The notes beneath the pieces are model-generated. The model did not search any database. It was given only the letters and a program-made list of their open reading frames with translations, and was not told the DNA's origin. From Kwoniella bestiolae CBS 10118 (Eukaryota > Basidiomycota > Tremellomycetes > Tremellales > Cryptococcaceae): 64,000 bases of DNA. The DNA is taken from positions 868,001 to 932,000 of the forward strand of contig NC_089248.1 in assembly GCF_000512585.2 (NCBI RefSeq), in the 5' to 3' direction. Positions 46,333 to 57,439 of the stretch are shown in pieces. Each line of letters begins with the position of its first letter. Positions within the stretch are counted from its first letter, which is position 1. The position numbers were made by a program, and so were the translations under genes.

Positions 46333-49167
46333 CTAGAAATCCAATATCTCCATAAACTCGTTATCGTCGGTATACTAAACCAGACCAAGCAAGCCAATAA
46401 TCAGCATCAATAACGATCTCCTCAGATACAGGCATATATCATTACCAACGGAAAAGTAACACTCACATCAAACAATACCAACCTCTCACCATCCATAACA
46501 ACAGTTTCAATCTCCCTCACATACTTCTTCTCAGAATATATGAACGGTAATTCCCTCCCAGTCCTAATTTCGCCTTTCAGCGGTATTTTCTTCTTTAGCA
46601 CCGTTTCCTCAGATACCAGAACGATACCATCCCTATCACCGTCGTATTTCTGATAACCCTCGATAGAGTTCCTCTTCGTTGAAGGTTCTTTCCCTGTAGT
46701 CGCTGGGGTGGACGGAGTCGAGGTGGATAGACCAAACATCAATCTCTGGACTAATCCCCTTGGGGAAGTTGGTAGAGTCCCTACGAAACCTTCGTTCCGC
46801 CTTGAGTAGAGTTCCTGTCGGACTCGGAGGGGATCGAAGTCGTATAGCCTGACAGTTGTGGAGGATTCGGACGAGTGAGGATAGGGTACGACGTATCGTG
46901 AGCCGTAGACGTAGCAGACCCAGGCTATTGAGTAGGAAAGAAGTATCAGCTTGGTACGTGCTCCGATGTCAATATGAAGATTGATGACAAGTGTCGAGGT
47001 CACAAGGTGAATTTGAGTACTGAGACAACAGTGAATGCACTCACATGGCTCAGGCTCATCCGGGCCTATCAACCTAACCTTAGGCGCAATAGACTCCCAC
47101 TTAATGACAGGCGCGGGCCTAGGAAACGCCTGAAGCAACAGCGGACTAGTCGGTGCAGGTAGGTACGCCAAGAAAGTCTTCTTAAGCGAGAACATGACAT
47201 AATGAGGATGAGAATGCGGGAAAGCAGTTCTAGGTTGACAGTAAAATTCCATAATGATTATCCCACTTTCAGGTTCAGGGACAAATTGCTGGATCTTCTC
47301 TTCAGGGTGGGTGGGGAAGGTATGTCTCGGTGGTGGGTCTGTACGGATCGTTAATCTCGGTGGAGGAAGGTTGTCATCGAGGTCTACGACGAATTCTGGT
47401 AAATCTATTATGGCTATTGGAGTTGGGGTGTGTGCAGGTGGTGGGGGTTCGGTGGAGTTTCCAGTTGCTGTTGAACCACCAGTGGTCGTGCAATTGGAGG
47501 TAAATGAGAAAGGTGGGAAAGCGTAGATATATAGATGATGTGTGAAGATCAGATCTCTGGCGTCGGCGAGATCTTCCGGGTTCATCGAATCGGGACGTAG
47601 ACGCGTCCTGACCGAGGGGATAAGAAAGGAATTGGGTGTGAGGAGGATGAATGATTCGAAGGTTGATACCACGGGGGGTTTGAGGGTCTGGGCAGCAGAA
47701 CGGATATCAGCAAGATCCACAAGTGAACAGGTAATGGACGAGCGTCTATTGAAACAACGAGAGCTACGACGGCAGCCAAAATCTGCGGATACTCACCACA
47801 GCCAACCTCCCAGTGGTCCATTGCCAACCTACTAAATGATCTTTCGCCCCACTATTATTATTCCTCAGGACATACAACCCATCATCACATATCTGGAATC
47901 CAAGCGAGGCGATTCGAGAGTGGAGAGGGGCTGGCCAGTCAAGGGTAGATTGAGCAGCCCGAGGGTGAGGCTGGAATGTCGAGAGGGTTAGGAGGTGAAT
48001 ATGGAGGGTGTAGTTTCTGGGTGATGGGTGTCTGAGAAAGGAGATCGCGTTAGTTCGGGCTATTTGTGGTACAATCTCACAGATATGCGGAGATCCATTG
48101 AGAGCGAGAACATGTATATGAGAGAGTGCTGGATCCTGACTCCGTTGTCATCGCTACAACTCACCTCACTTCAGCAACAACAAACAAGTCCTGACCTGGA
48201 TCCACCGCGAAGTCCTGCATATCAAAATCGAACCGATGCGTCTTCCTAATATCATTGACCAGTTGATCCTCCCCATACTCCTCTACCTCCTCCTCTTCTT
48301 CTGATTCTCTACCCTCTCTTGTTCCTTCAGCTCCCGTCTTTGTACCCTCGAGAAGGGAGGTAGAGTTTGAATCCTTGACATCCTCCCAATCATCCCCCTT
48401 ACTCAACTCATAAACAGCCACCTCCCTACCAATCTCCCTGAGCCCACCAAACCGTTCGGGCGGTACGTTCCTCAACAACACACCTTCAAGGTACTCATAC
48501 AGTCTTCCTTCGCTTTCCTGGAATTTCACAGAATTGGATGTGGAACGAGGTTGGAAGTTCCTGAATCTTGTCATTCTCTCTCTGAGCGATGAGAGCAAGA
48601 CCGCTCGAGAGGGCGGTATATGATTGGTATTGGATGGTTGAGGTAGGAGGGCGTTGGGGTTGAGTCTTAGGGAATTGCATTGGAGGGTGTAGGAGAGTGA
48701 AATGGGGATGGAGGATGAGCAGAGGTCGTTGAGGCGTTTACAGACCTGTCATGATGACCAGATCATTCAGCATTGACCTACTTGGAGATACGCTCCACTG
48801 CATCACGAGGGACAAGATGATCTTGTGCACCGTATGGTGATGTGACACAGGTTCCCTCCGAATCCTCAGAATGATGAAGACTGGACAGTTGAAAGGATGT
48901 CCTGCTCACCCTGAAACATCGACTCAGCGTAATCCGATCCAATCCCACAAAAACCCTTTCAAGCAACTCATCAGGCAACGCGAACAACCAATTCACCCCG
49001 TTCTTATCTGGCAGCTCATACGCTACGGGCACTCGTCCAGAAGCGGGGAAGTATGATGCAGCTGAAGCAGCAGCAGAAGAAGTGGTCGATGCGGAGGGGG
49101 AAGAAGGGGTTGACGAGCTGGGAGTGAAGGATGCGCGGCGCATTCGGAGACGATCTAGCATTGACAT
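46333..49167 (-). CDS. F-box protein, large orphan C-terminal region
   Basis: Probable substrate receptor of an SCF ubiquitin ligase. Six exons (minus): 49167-48910, 48745-48165, 48031-47797, 47687-47045, 46924-46467 and 46374-46333, giving 738 residues. After a Ser/Ala/Thr-rich start the F-box reads LFALPDELLERVFVGLDRITLSRCFRVCKRLNDLC (residues ~62-96), interrupted by the first intron. The middle contains an acidic run (about 12 Glu/Asp) around residue 240. The rest has repeated beta-rich segments (YTLHIHLLTLSTF, HLVGWQWTTGRLAV, WVCYVYGSRYVVPYP) without the usual WD or LRR signature. The last exon encodes only YTDDNEFMEILDF. The target is unknown. Confidence 0.8.
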
Positions 49168-50012
49168 TATGGTGTGTCGATATTCGATCCTTGTTCTGTT
49201 AGAGATGAGCAGTAGATCAATGAATGGTTTTCTGGTAGTGGGTTTGAACTTGATCAATTGACTGGTACCGCATACAGCGATGAGATGAGATGTCACTTTA
49301 CGAGCGTGATGCTGAGTCAATCAACTAAATACAACCAACCTCCACTCGATCTGATCAAGAAATGGTTATTGTGGCGGTGGCACTCTCTAGGATCACCTTG
49401 CTGAAATCATTCCGCTTTAGCGCTTTACTGTGTCGGATTCCTCATAGTCAGCCAAGAGAGAAGAATTATGGACGGTCATTACTGATAAAAGTTCAAAGAT
49501 CACAAAGATTGTATGCTCCAGTCAAAGCTAAAGTGCCCTTCATATCAAGAATTGCCGTTTTCGCTGACTGCTGAGTTCAGTTAGCAGATACATACTGTAC
49601 AACCTTCGACATACTGTATTTGTGCCCATTGATAAGCTTTCACATCGAGTGATATGGTTACTCATTGGTATCAGTCCAGATTTCAGTAACGTTGTTTTCA
49701 AGACTAGACATGTAGAAGGTCTGTCCAGATTTCAGTAACATTATTTTCAAGACTAGACATGTAGAAGGTCTACCGTTCACCAAGTATGCATATTGTCCGA
49801 GGGCACCAATCTACAAATCGCTTGCCCTCCCGTCCTTCGTTCGCTATTGGACACTGCCCGTGCAGGTGACTTTGCCTGAGTCAAGCGGGTAGCTGCCGGA
49901 TCTTCAGTAATCCATGTATGGCTGTTGGTGCAAGACTGGTGGATTAGCATTCTGACCGTTTCCAACACAAACACTTCGGCAACAAGGGATAACTATCCAA
50001 TTTCTTGACGTG
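49168..50012. other. Intergenic region with 49-bp tandem duplication
   Basis: 0.84 kb between the F-box gene and the secreted paralogs. It holds the duplication described separately. A minus frame at 49777-49974 could be an alternative last exon of the 50606 gene if the GTAAGT at 50036 is used as a donor (acceptor ...ggatag). Confidence 0.35.
49674..49771. repeat. Direct tandem duplication, 2 x 49 bp
   Basis: The unit beginning gtccagatttcagtaac and ending gtagaaggtct occurs at 49674-49722 and again at 49723-49771. There are only two differences (acgttgtt versus acattatt), so the duplication is recent. Confidence 0.85.
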
Positions 50013-50606
50013 CTACAAAGGAACAAGTTCACTTACATCCTCAGTGTCGGAAGCGGAAGTTTCATCGCTATTATTGTCATCAGTCACAATGGGACCGAAC
50101 CTTTTGTAATGGAGATTCGCCCTTCCATCTCTATCGTCAATCACTTTAATATACGGTTGGCCAACAATGAGCTGAAATTCTGCGGTCCCTTCATAATCTT
50201 CCTCAACAACGACTTCGAGCTGGAGACAAAACCCACATATATAAATAATACAGGTCAGCAGGAACTGCATTGTGTTCCAGTCCACAGTCACGAGGATCAT
50301 CGAAGCGCAGGTCTTGCAGAATGGTGAATGGTTTTCTTGATTTCTGGGGAAGAATGATCTCCGACTTACATCGTCTTGTAAGGTGGTACCCAAGCCTTCT
50401 TTGAAACGCCAATAGAAGGTCTTATTTGAGCTTATCAAATCGTGGAACTCTCCGTTATCACTCAACGATACGTCCGGTCTTACCGAATCGAACAGCTTCG
50501 ACTCGGTCGCGTCCCAGGTGATCTTCAGGTCATTCCCCGCTGCAACCTGGGAGAGAGAGGTACCAAGTAGAGTTGTCAAAAGAGTAATGGATTTGAAGCA
50601 CAACAT
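50013..50606 (-). CDS. Secreted orphan protein, copy 1
   Basis: Small predicted secreted protein. ATG 50606 opens a classic signal peptide (MLCFKSITLLTTLLGTSLSQ, cleavage near VAAG). Exon 1 is 50606-50370 and exon 2 starts at 50219 after a 150-bp intron. Mature features shared with the paralog at 52 kb are NDLKITWD near the new N-terminus, TFYWRF, then DYEGTAEFQLIVGQPY and KVIDDRDG. The C-terminus is acidic (TDDNNSDETSASDTEDV). The frame stops at 50013; a GTAAGT there offers an alternative splice to an exon ending at 49777. There are no GPI signal or cysteine pairs. It is probably a lineage-specific extracellular protein of unknown role. Confidence 0.65.
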   Translation of the reverse strand: MLCFKSITLLTTLLGTSLSQVAAGNDLKITWDATESKLFDSVRPDVSLSDNGEFHDLISSNKTFYWRFKEGLGTTLQDDVSRRSFFPRNQENHSPFCKTCASMILVTVDWNTMQFLLTCIIYICGFCLQLEVVVEEDYEGTAEFQLIVGQPYIKVIDDRDGRANLHYKRFGPIVTDDNNSDETSASDTEDVSELVPL

Positions 50607-51526
50607 CTTGTAAGAAATTTGCAGTTGGTAACTTAGCTTGACTTGATATTTATTGCTGATTTGATTTTAACGCTAGTCGGTCAATTGGTACAGTACTATA
50701 CGTCTTAAGCAGAAACAGAACGAAAGATTGGCCTCCAATCTTATGCTGAACCTTTAACAGATTGTTTCTGAGACTGAAACCTGGTGTCAACCATACACAG
50801 ACACAACGGCATGTTTTGCGTGTATGCTCACCTTTGTTTATTACATACTCTTTCCCCACCCCGTGAAGTTGAAGGCAAGGTAAATCAATGATCCAATCCG
50901 GCGATCAGAATAATGGGGAAAATCAACGAGATACTATGATTCAAGATGCTTGTGCGGTGCAGTGTAGTCGCCGTGAAAGGATGAATAGACGCGACCGTTT
51001 GGCATGTTGAGACCTGCATCGAGAAATTAATAAGACACAACAACAATCCGGAGAAAAGGGGGTCAATCTAAACGTGGTTTTCATATGTATCAAGTCTCCA
51101 AAAACGTTAGGTTGACAGTCTTTCTTAGTTACATCCTATGCAGATAACTTGCTATTGGACTCAGTGTGATCATATTCATAGAACACCTATCGTGACACAT
51201 GGACAGGCTCATCAGGGCTGATTGCACCCCTTATATCTCCGAGTTCAACAGCCTTCGAAAGCCATCTTTCATTCAGCTCGTATGACTCTGAGTAGTTTTG
51301 AAAGATAGCTCTCCCAACGGATAATGCATGTTATCTACCTATCACTCTACCAACCACCCTCCACTGTCCTTTCTCCAATCCAGTGCCGAACCGACCAGAT
51401 ACCAAATGGTACAGTGTGGATTGTTTGGTTGACACACAAGCGTAACTTGGAACAAGCTTATTTGGCGGACTGTCAAAAGTTGTGGAAGCTCAGCGACAAG
51501 TCATCGACACTGGTAATGTAAGTTGC
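50607..51526. other. Intergenic region between the secreted paralogs
   Basis: This 0.92-kb stretch has no supported gene. It contains the promoter of copy 1 and the 3' flank of copy 2. Confidence 0.35.
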
Positions 51527-52070
51527 TCAACCCAAACTCACTGTATCAAACGAGATTGTGTTCTGGTAGCAGCCTTCGGCGACTTCACATGTCGCCGAGC
51601 TCGATCTGAGCACCACCCCTCCATCTTTATCATCGATAACTTCCACATAAGGAGAACGAGAGATCAAGTTGAATTCGGCAGTACCCTCATAATTTTTTGT
51701 GGACTCAGCGACGAACTACACAACACAGGGATCGAGATCAAGCATTTCAGCCCTGTCCGCAAATCTTCTCCTCCGAAATCCGAATTCCGAAATGGAAAGA
51801 ACGACGCTCTTACGCTCTGACTCTGGCTTATAAACTTACCTCGACGTACCAAGCAACTTTATGATCTTCCTCGATTTGCCAAGTGAAATGGGTCTTTCCG
51901 CTAATCTCGCCTCGATATCCTTCATCCCCATTGCCATTCAATTTCCCTCCAGCGGGGAACACCACCCCTCCAGTTTCCCATCTGATCTTAAGATCACCGG
52001 CGGCGGATACGTGCAGGATGGAGGCTTCAAATAGAGTGGTCAAAAGAGCAAGAGATTTAATCTTGAACAT
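51527..52070 (-). CDS. Secreted orphan protein, copy 2
   Basis: Tandem paralog of the gene at 50013-50606, same strand. ATG 52070 starts a signal peptide (MFKIKSLALLTTLFEASILH, cleavage near VSAAG). Exons 52070-51840 and 51715-51527 give 139 residues, with the intron at the same place as in copy 1. Conserved blocks are GDLKIRWE, THFTWQIEED, NYEGTAEFNLISRSPY and EVIDDKDGG. Unlike copy 1 the C-terminus has two cysteines (ATCEVAEGC), which could pair. A TATA element (GGTATAAAATGG) lies about 125 bp upstream. The conserved intron and signal peptide make the gene model good. The role is unknown. Confidence 0.7.
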
Positions 52071-52773
52071 GTCACTTGTAACGATCAAGATAGAGTGCTG
52101 TAATTGAGTCTAAAAGTACGTATTCTGGTCCTCAGATAGGGAGAATAGCAATAGTCAGATGGGGAAAATACAAAATCAACCTGGACAGTAGTGTCCATTT
52201 TATACCTTTCCAGTACATCTATATTTACCTCATGGCCGAGGTCAGCTCCTTTGTACGATGGATTGAGGGGTCGAACCTTTCTTGCCTACGGGGTGGGATT
52301 GGCTTATGTGCTGTGTAAAATGATCGTTGTTCTCAATGATTGCTAATTCAGTTGAAATCAGATTCGGACAATGGATTATCGTGAAGATGCGCGTCAGGTG
52401 AAGATCCAGGAGGTCGTTGGGCTATAGTCACAAGAAAGGATCGAGATCAAATTCGATCGATTGATGGCAGGCGAAGCATGAGTATATACATTCATCAAGA
52501 CAATCGCTGATCAAAGGAAGGGTGAGTCATAATGACAGATAAGTTGGTCAATCATGAAAGATGAGTGAAGGACATCGATCCTGCACACGCTTTAATGATG
52601 CATATGTGATGTAGTAACTGTACAGTGGGATCTGATCTGTTCAAAGCAATGGCAAGAGTAGCAGTGCGGTACAGTAAACGTACAACATACAATAGTTGTT
52701 TCGTGTTACATAATACAAAACAATCGAAGTGTTACCACTGTATTCCAAAGTAGGTAGGAAAGACACATAATCA
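52071..52773. other. Intergenic region upstream of secreted copy 2
   Basis: This 0.7-kb stretch contains the promoter of the 52070 gene and the 3' flank of PSO2. No other gene is seen. Confidence 0.35.
52195..52206 (-). promoter_or_regulatory. TATA box for secreted copy 2
   Basis: Minus-strand GGTATAAAATGG about 125-135 bp upstream of the ATG at 52070, near-identical to the GGTATAAAAGG elements at 32.2 kb and 60.28 kb. Confidence 0.5.
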
Positions 52774-55700
52774 TTAGCTCGATACACCCCATGAAACGTA
52801 CACGACCAAGCCACTCACATAAGTCTCATCCCGATAATCCACAATAGCAGGCAACCCCTTCTCCCTCCTCCGTGCCTTCTCCGCAGCCCACTTTTCGAAC
52901 CTACCGCAAACAATCAATGAGAACTGAGATCAGCTGATCTGAAACTTGGATGAACCACGCTATGAATCCAGCTGTAATCGAGATAGCATGGGACATACCA
53001 TTTCTTCATCTTCGCCCTACTCTTCTCGTTACCCACATTTACCGTAGCTATCATCTTTAGGTCTGGGCCGGGGATGGATAAGGAGAAGCAGGTGAGTTCG
53101 GTGAAACTGGAGTGTTCGGAGTACGGAACGCCTGTTTGCCACAATATGGTCAATCAGTCATCGGATTGACAACCTCTAGGTAATCCGAAAATACTACGGA
53201 GAAGGTAGACCGAACTTACCAAACAGCTGAAACGTCCTACAACTCCCTCTCATCTCTTTTAGATCCTTCTCACTAAACCACCTAGCCTGATCACGCTTGA
53301 TAACAGTATTCACATCAGGTAACATATCTGTTCCAGCCGGTGGAGTGTATGTCCATCCCGTAGGTCTAAACGCCAACACTCGATCGAAGTGAGGGTGTAA
53401 TCTCGCCAAGTAAGGTTGCATACGATCGAGTTGGATATTACCAAGAGGAAGTAGATGAACTTGAGACTATGTCAAAAATATGTCAGCTCAATGAAGTCTT
53501 GATCCCTCGATAGATGCCGCCTTACTGATATGGGATCAGTACTGAGCATAGCATGCAGTTCTGGATCAGTCTGACACAGCAATATCCCCTTCTTCCTCGG
53601 ATCGCAATATATCGTAGATCCCAGAGCTTTAGCAACGGCTACAGGACAAGTCAGCTTTAATGGCGATGCTTATCTTAGGTAACCCTGACTGACCTTTCAC
53701 AATCCTCTCCTTCCCTATTGAATACGTTCCCATGACAACCAGAGTCCTTCCTTTAGGCTTGATATCATTGATATCCTTCAATTCCTCCTTTACATCACTA
53801 TCCTCTTTCTTGACCAGCCACCCAGCCATCATGGCCTTGGACCTCTCTGCTAGCTCTGCAGGATCCGGCTTGATCTCCTGCCCTTCCTCCGCTTTTATAT
53901 ACACTTTAGGTTGCATAGCTTGGAAGTCCGGTGCATTCAACGAGATACCAACGACCATCTTCCTGGCTAGGGAAGCACAAGCGTCGATGACCTGTGGTTG
54001 AGGTGGGAAACAGTATTTGGGGTTTAGGTACGTCGTATCGAGGTAGCAGGTGTGGACTGGTGCTCTGGCTATAGCTGAGTGAAGGACCATCTTGGGGCAT
54101 CTATATTCCCACTAAATCAGCTATTGTGCTTCGAGACATTCAAAGTGAAGACAGAAGCTCACGCTCTGAAATCGCCGCAGTGCAGATACCGGAAGATCTT
54201 CTTGCTTCCTACATACGGTGATCTGAACCCTGAATCACCAGCATTAACAGTTTGCGGTCCTTCAAACAAGAAGATGGACGATCCAGGACCTAGTCTCGGG
54301 ATCAGCTAGATTTCTGCTAAGTACAAGCGCATCAAAGCTCACAATGATTCGCTTCCATAGGCGTCACTGTGACGCCACCAGTATTTGGCATTTCGAAAGG
54401 TACATTATCGGGCAAACCATGCTGTCGAAACAATCAGCTTCAATCGAACAAATCATGTGATCTCTCCCAAGTCCACTTACTACCCATTTCGGCTCCACTC
54501 CAAGCATATGGACGATCAGATTGGCTGTTGTCTCCGAGCAATAGATCGGACCGTGTGTCCAGCTCTTGGATAAATTAGTGTAATGGTCTGAGTGTGCGTG
54601 TCTGCAATATGGGTGATGTCAGCTTGACTCCACTCAAAGGATATGGAACATGAGACTTGCGTTAACAGATATGCAGTGACTTTAGGTATCGCCCCGTATC
54701 TGAATGCATCAACAGCAACAGGCATACCGGTCATGACCTTGTGAAGGACACCATCAGTTCGCAATTCCTGTCTCTTTGTGAAGTATAGCAGCAAACATAC
54801 CTTGTAGAAAGGGGCCTTCCTCCTTCCCACAAACCTTTTACCATCCCTCTTCAGATCGGCTTCTGCATCCTTCCATTGATCCTTCTCTTTGTGGCCACTC
54901 ATGAGCACCGAGAAAGCATTAGGTCCCTTCGTGGATTGTTCGGGTTCGGGCGAAGGCGAAGGTTCAGTCGAGAACGAGGCGTAAGAGGATATGGGACGGG
55001 CTTTCTTGGATGATTTGGGCGAGGATGAGGAAGAATCAAGGCATGAGTTGATGTGATGTTGTGCCAACTATTGTATCCCATTGTCAGCTGAGGATGGTTG
55101 AACTAGCAAAATGCAGCTTACATCATTGTTTTGCCCTTTGAGAGACTTCCCACAAACAGGACATTCCGACATCTTGCCCCCAGGTATAGCTTTGCTACCT
55201 CTTCCCCTATTCCTATTGATTGGTTCGGACATCACACTACCCTCATCGTCGCCTTCTCCATCCTCCTCCATCCCCATACCTTCATCTTCAGGTTCTTCCC
55301 ATTCTTCCGTCATATCGATGTCCCCCACTGAGAAATGCTTACTTGGTGTCGCGCCCTGAGGAGTCTCAGGCTCGATCGGCTCCGGCATGTCCTGTCGCTC
55401 GATATCCATGTCCAGTCCTGAATCGTCATTCTCAGCATCATCGCCGTCTTCAGGATCCTGATTCCTATGATGATCCTCGTCTGACGGCGGTATATCCTCT
55501 TCATCATCATCTTCAATATTCTGTACATCCCCCACATTTATGACCTCAGGCCATGTAGGTGGCGGCTTGAAGTCCGGATAGCCAGGAAAAGGGGGTGGTC
55601 TGGCTGGTTGGGGACTTTTCGAAGGACCCGCTTCGAGTGATATGTTCGATAACTTCCTCTTCTTATTCGATGGGGTGGGAGGAGAGACAGGTAAGATGTC

Positions 55701-55934
55701 CTCGTCATCGCTGATCACTACTGGATCCTCGACTGATCCAATTATAAACGTTGCTTTTCCTTTACCCTTCCTATCTGCTATTACAGGCTTTACATCTTCT
55801 ACTTTCTCACAGAAACCATTCTTTGACGCGCTTGAAGTACGACGAGGAGTAGGTGTTTTCGAGAAGAAGGATAGGATGTTGCCAGTGTTGGCGGAAGGGG
55901 ATTGTTTGGCTGACTTTGTTGATCCTTTTGCCAT
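52774..55934 (-). CDS. PSO2: DNA interstrand crosslink repair nuclease Pso2/Snm1
   Basis: Nuclear 5' exonuclease of the metallo-beta-lactamase/beta-CASP family, needed to repair interstrand crosslinks. Eleven exons (minus): 55934-55122, 55067-54801, 54737-54661, 54601-54481, 54421-54343, 54289-54163, 54100-53694, 53638-53526, 53466-53220, 53131-52999 and 52900-52774, giving 836 residues. The N-terminus has a PCNA-box-like NILSFFSK, a long acidic region and a UBZ4-type zinc finger SECPVCGKSL...HHINSCL. The nuclease shows YLLTHAHSDHY (HxHxDH), MEANHCPGSSIFLFEG, HCGDFR, CYLDTTYLNPKYCFP and, later, GTYSIGKERI and PYSEHSSFTEL (DRMBL). Intron 3 starts with GC (GCAAGT at 54660) and splits the Thr codon before the metal motif. 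A GTGAGT near the C-terminus may allow an alternative end near 52738. Confidence 0.93.
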
Positions 55935-56115
55935 GTCGATAAGTATTACTGGTGTACTGTCATTCTCTATGCTCTGACTATAGATGGTGTTATATCGATG
56001 TTCTCGTCTGCGAATGAACAAATCTGTCTTTATATGACCTGTATGACAGAGCACGATCTCGATGACGGAGTGAGCAGAGTAGCCAGGAACGATTAGTCCA
56101 GTCAGCTCGTATCGT

Positions 56116-56121
56116 CACGTG
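56116..56121. promoter_or_regulatory. CACGTG box in PSO2-YAR1 divergent promoter
   Basis: Perfect CACGTG, 182 bp from the PSO2 start and 144 bp from the YAR1 start. It is a candidate shared regulatory site. Confidence 0.3.
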
Positions 56122-56264
56122 ATCCGCGCTTTTTGCCACCCAACCACGTTTTCGAGAAAAGTTGAAAGACCAAAGCTCGCTGAGCAAGAGTCCTCTTTTC
56201 GTTTTGTGAGCTGCATCATACATTCCTCATCAGAATAGACCATAGAATCAGAATACTCAGAACA

Positions 56265-57028
56265 ATGTCCAAGCCTTCGCCCAGTACTGAAGGTATCGAA
56301 GAAGTCCTGCTATCAGCCCGATACGGGGAGTTGGACGAGTTGAAGGAGTTCGTGGAGAAGTTTGGTGCTCAACCATTAGCTGAAGCGAAAGATGAGAGGG
56401 GGAACACCGTGTTGCACATGTGCTGTGGAAATGGACATATCGGTAGGTCTACCTTTCGTATGTAATATGTGGAATGCAAGAAGTGCAACAAGTAGATACG
56501 TAAGGCTTATCCTACTGTGTACAGACGTTTTGAACTACCTTATCCCCCTCTTACCCAAAGAAGTCTTATCACGCACGAACGAAGCTGGATCACCCCCTCT
56601 TCACTGGGCAGTATCAAACAACCATGTATCTTGTGTCAAGGCGTTAGTGGAGCTGCCAGAAGAACAAGGAGGTGGATTACGATTACTCAAGGTAAGTTGA
56701 CCTGCCATCATCCACAATTCCACATGCAAGCTAACGGTAATTGTTCCTGCTCGCAACTTAGCAAACAAACGCCAACAAGCGAGATGCATTCGCCGAGTCG
56801 ATATTCGCCGGAGAGGGTAAAGAGGAAGTATCGGGATGGATCGAAGGGTACTTGTACAAAGTAGAGGGAGGTGATGACGAAGAGGAACAACCATCGAAGG
56901 ATGCCAGTGTGGAAGAGGGAGAAGGAGAAGTGAAAGTGATCGAGGGTGATGATATGGTAAAAGAAGAAGCTGAAAAGGTGGATGAGCTCGTAGACAAGAC
57001 TGAAGGTGTTCACATCAAGGAGAATTAG
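56265..57028 (+). CDS. YAR1: Ankyrin-repeat protein, Yar1-like ribosome biogenesis factor
   Basis: Small ankyrin protein. Yeast Yar1 is a dedicated chaperone of ribosomal protein uS3 (Rps3) in 40S assembly. Three exons, 56265-56442, 56525-56691 and 56762-57028, give 203 residues. Ankyrin repeats are visible at DERGNTVLHMCCGNGHIDVL and NEAGSPPLHWAVSNNHVSCV, preceded by a capping helix (EEVLLSARYGELDELKEFV). The segment NKRDAFAESIFAGEGKEEVS and the strongly acidic C-terminal tail are typical of Yar1. Length agrees with the yeast protein (about 200). It is divergent from PSO2. The main alternative is another small ankyrin protein, but the acidic tail favours Yar1. Confidence 0.78.
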
Positions 57029-57439
57029 ATGGGCCGTTACACCGCTTATTGTATGTATCACTTTGCATTGGATTCATTCCGTTTACTAGAGAGTACTATT
57101 CCGACCTACCTCTCTTTCCCTTTCCTTTCCTGTCCTATCAACTGGTTCGTGCTGGTCAGTATATTCCAAGCATCATTTGTTCTCATCAGTCGATTCTACA
57201 AGGACTTCGGGTCAAACGGGTCATCCTTTCTCGTGTGTTCAGAAAGGATCGACCGCATCGCTTACATAACGTATGGTCGTCAATCCCTTCAAGTAAATTC
57301 GACCTCAGCTCAGAAGGCGCCAAGAGCCATCGTATATATCATACAGCTCGTTGTCGACTAAACCAATACTGATCAACTCACTTGTCCCCAACAACCTCCT
57401 CATTTGCCTTATCTGAATTTTCACCATACACACACAAAC
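57029..57439. other. Intergenic region between YAR1 and family 2
   Basis: This 0.41-kb stretch contains pyrimidine-rich sequence and a short TATATA tract near 57335. No gene is seen. Confidence 0.35.
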
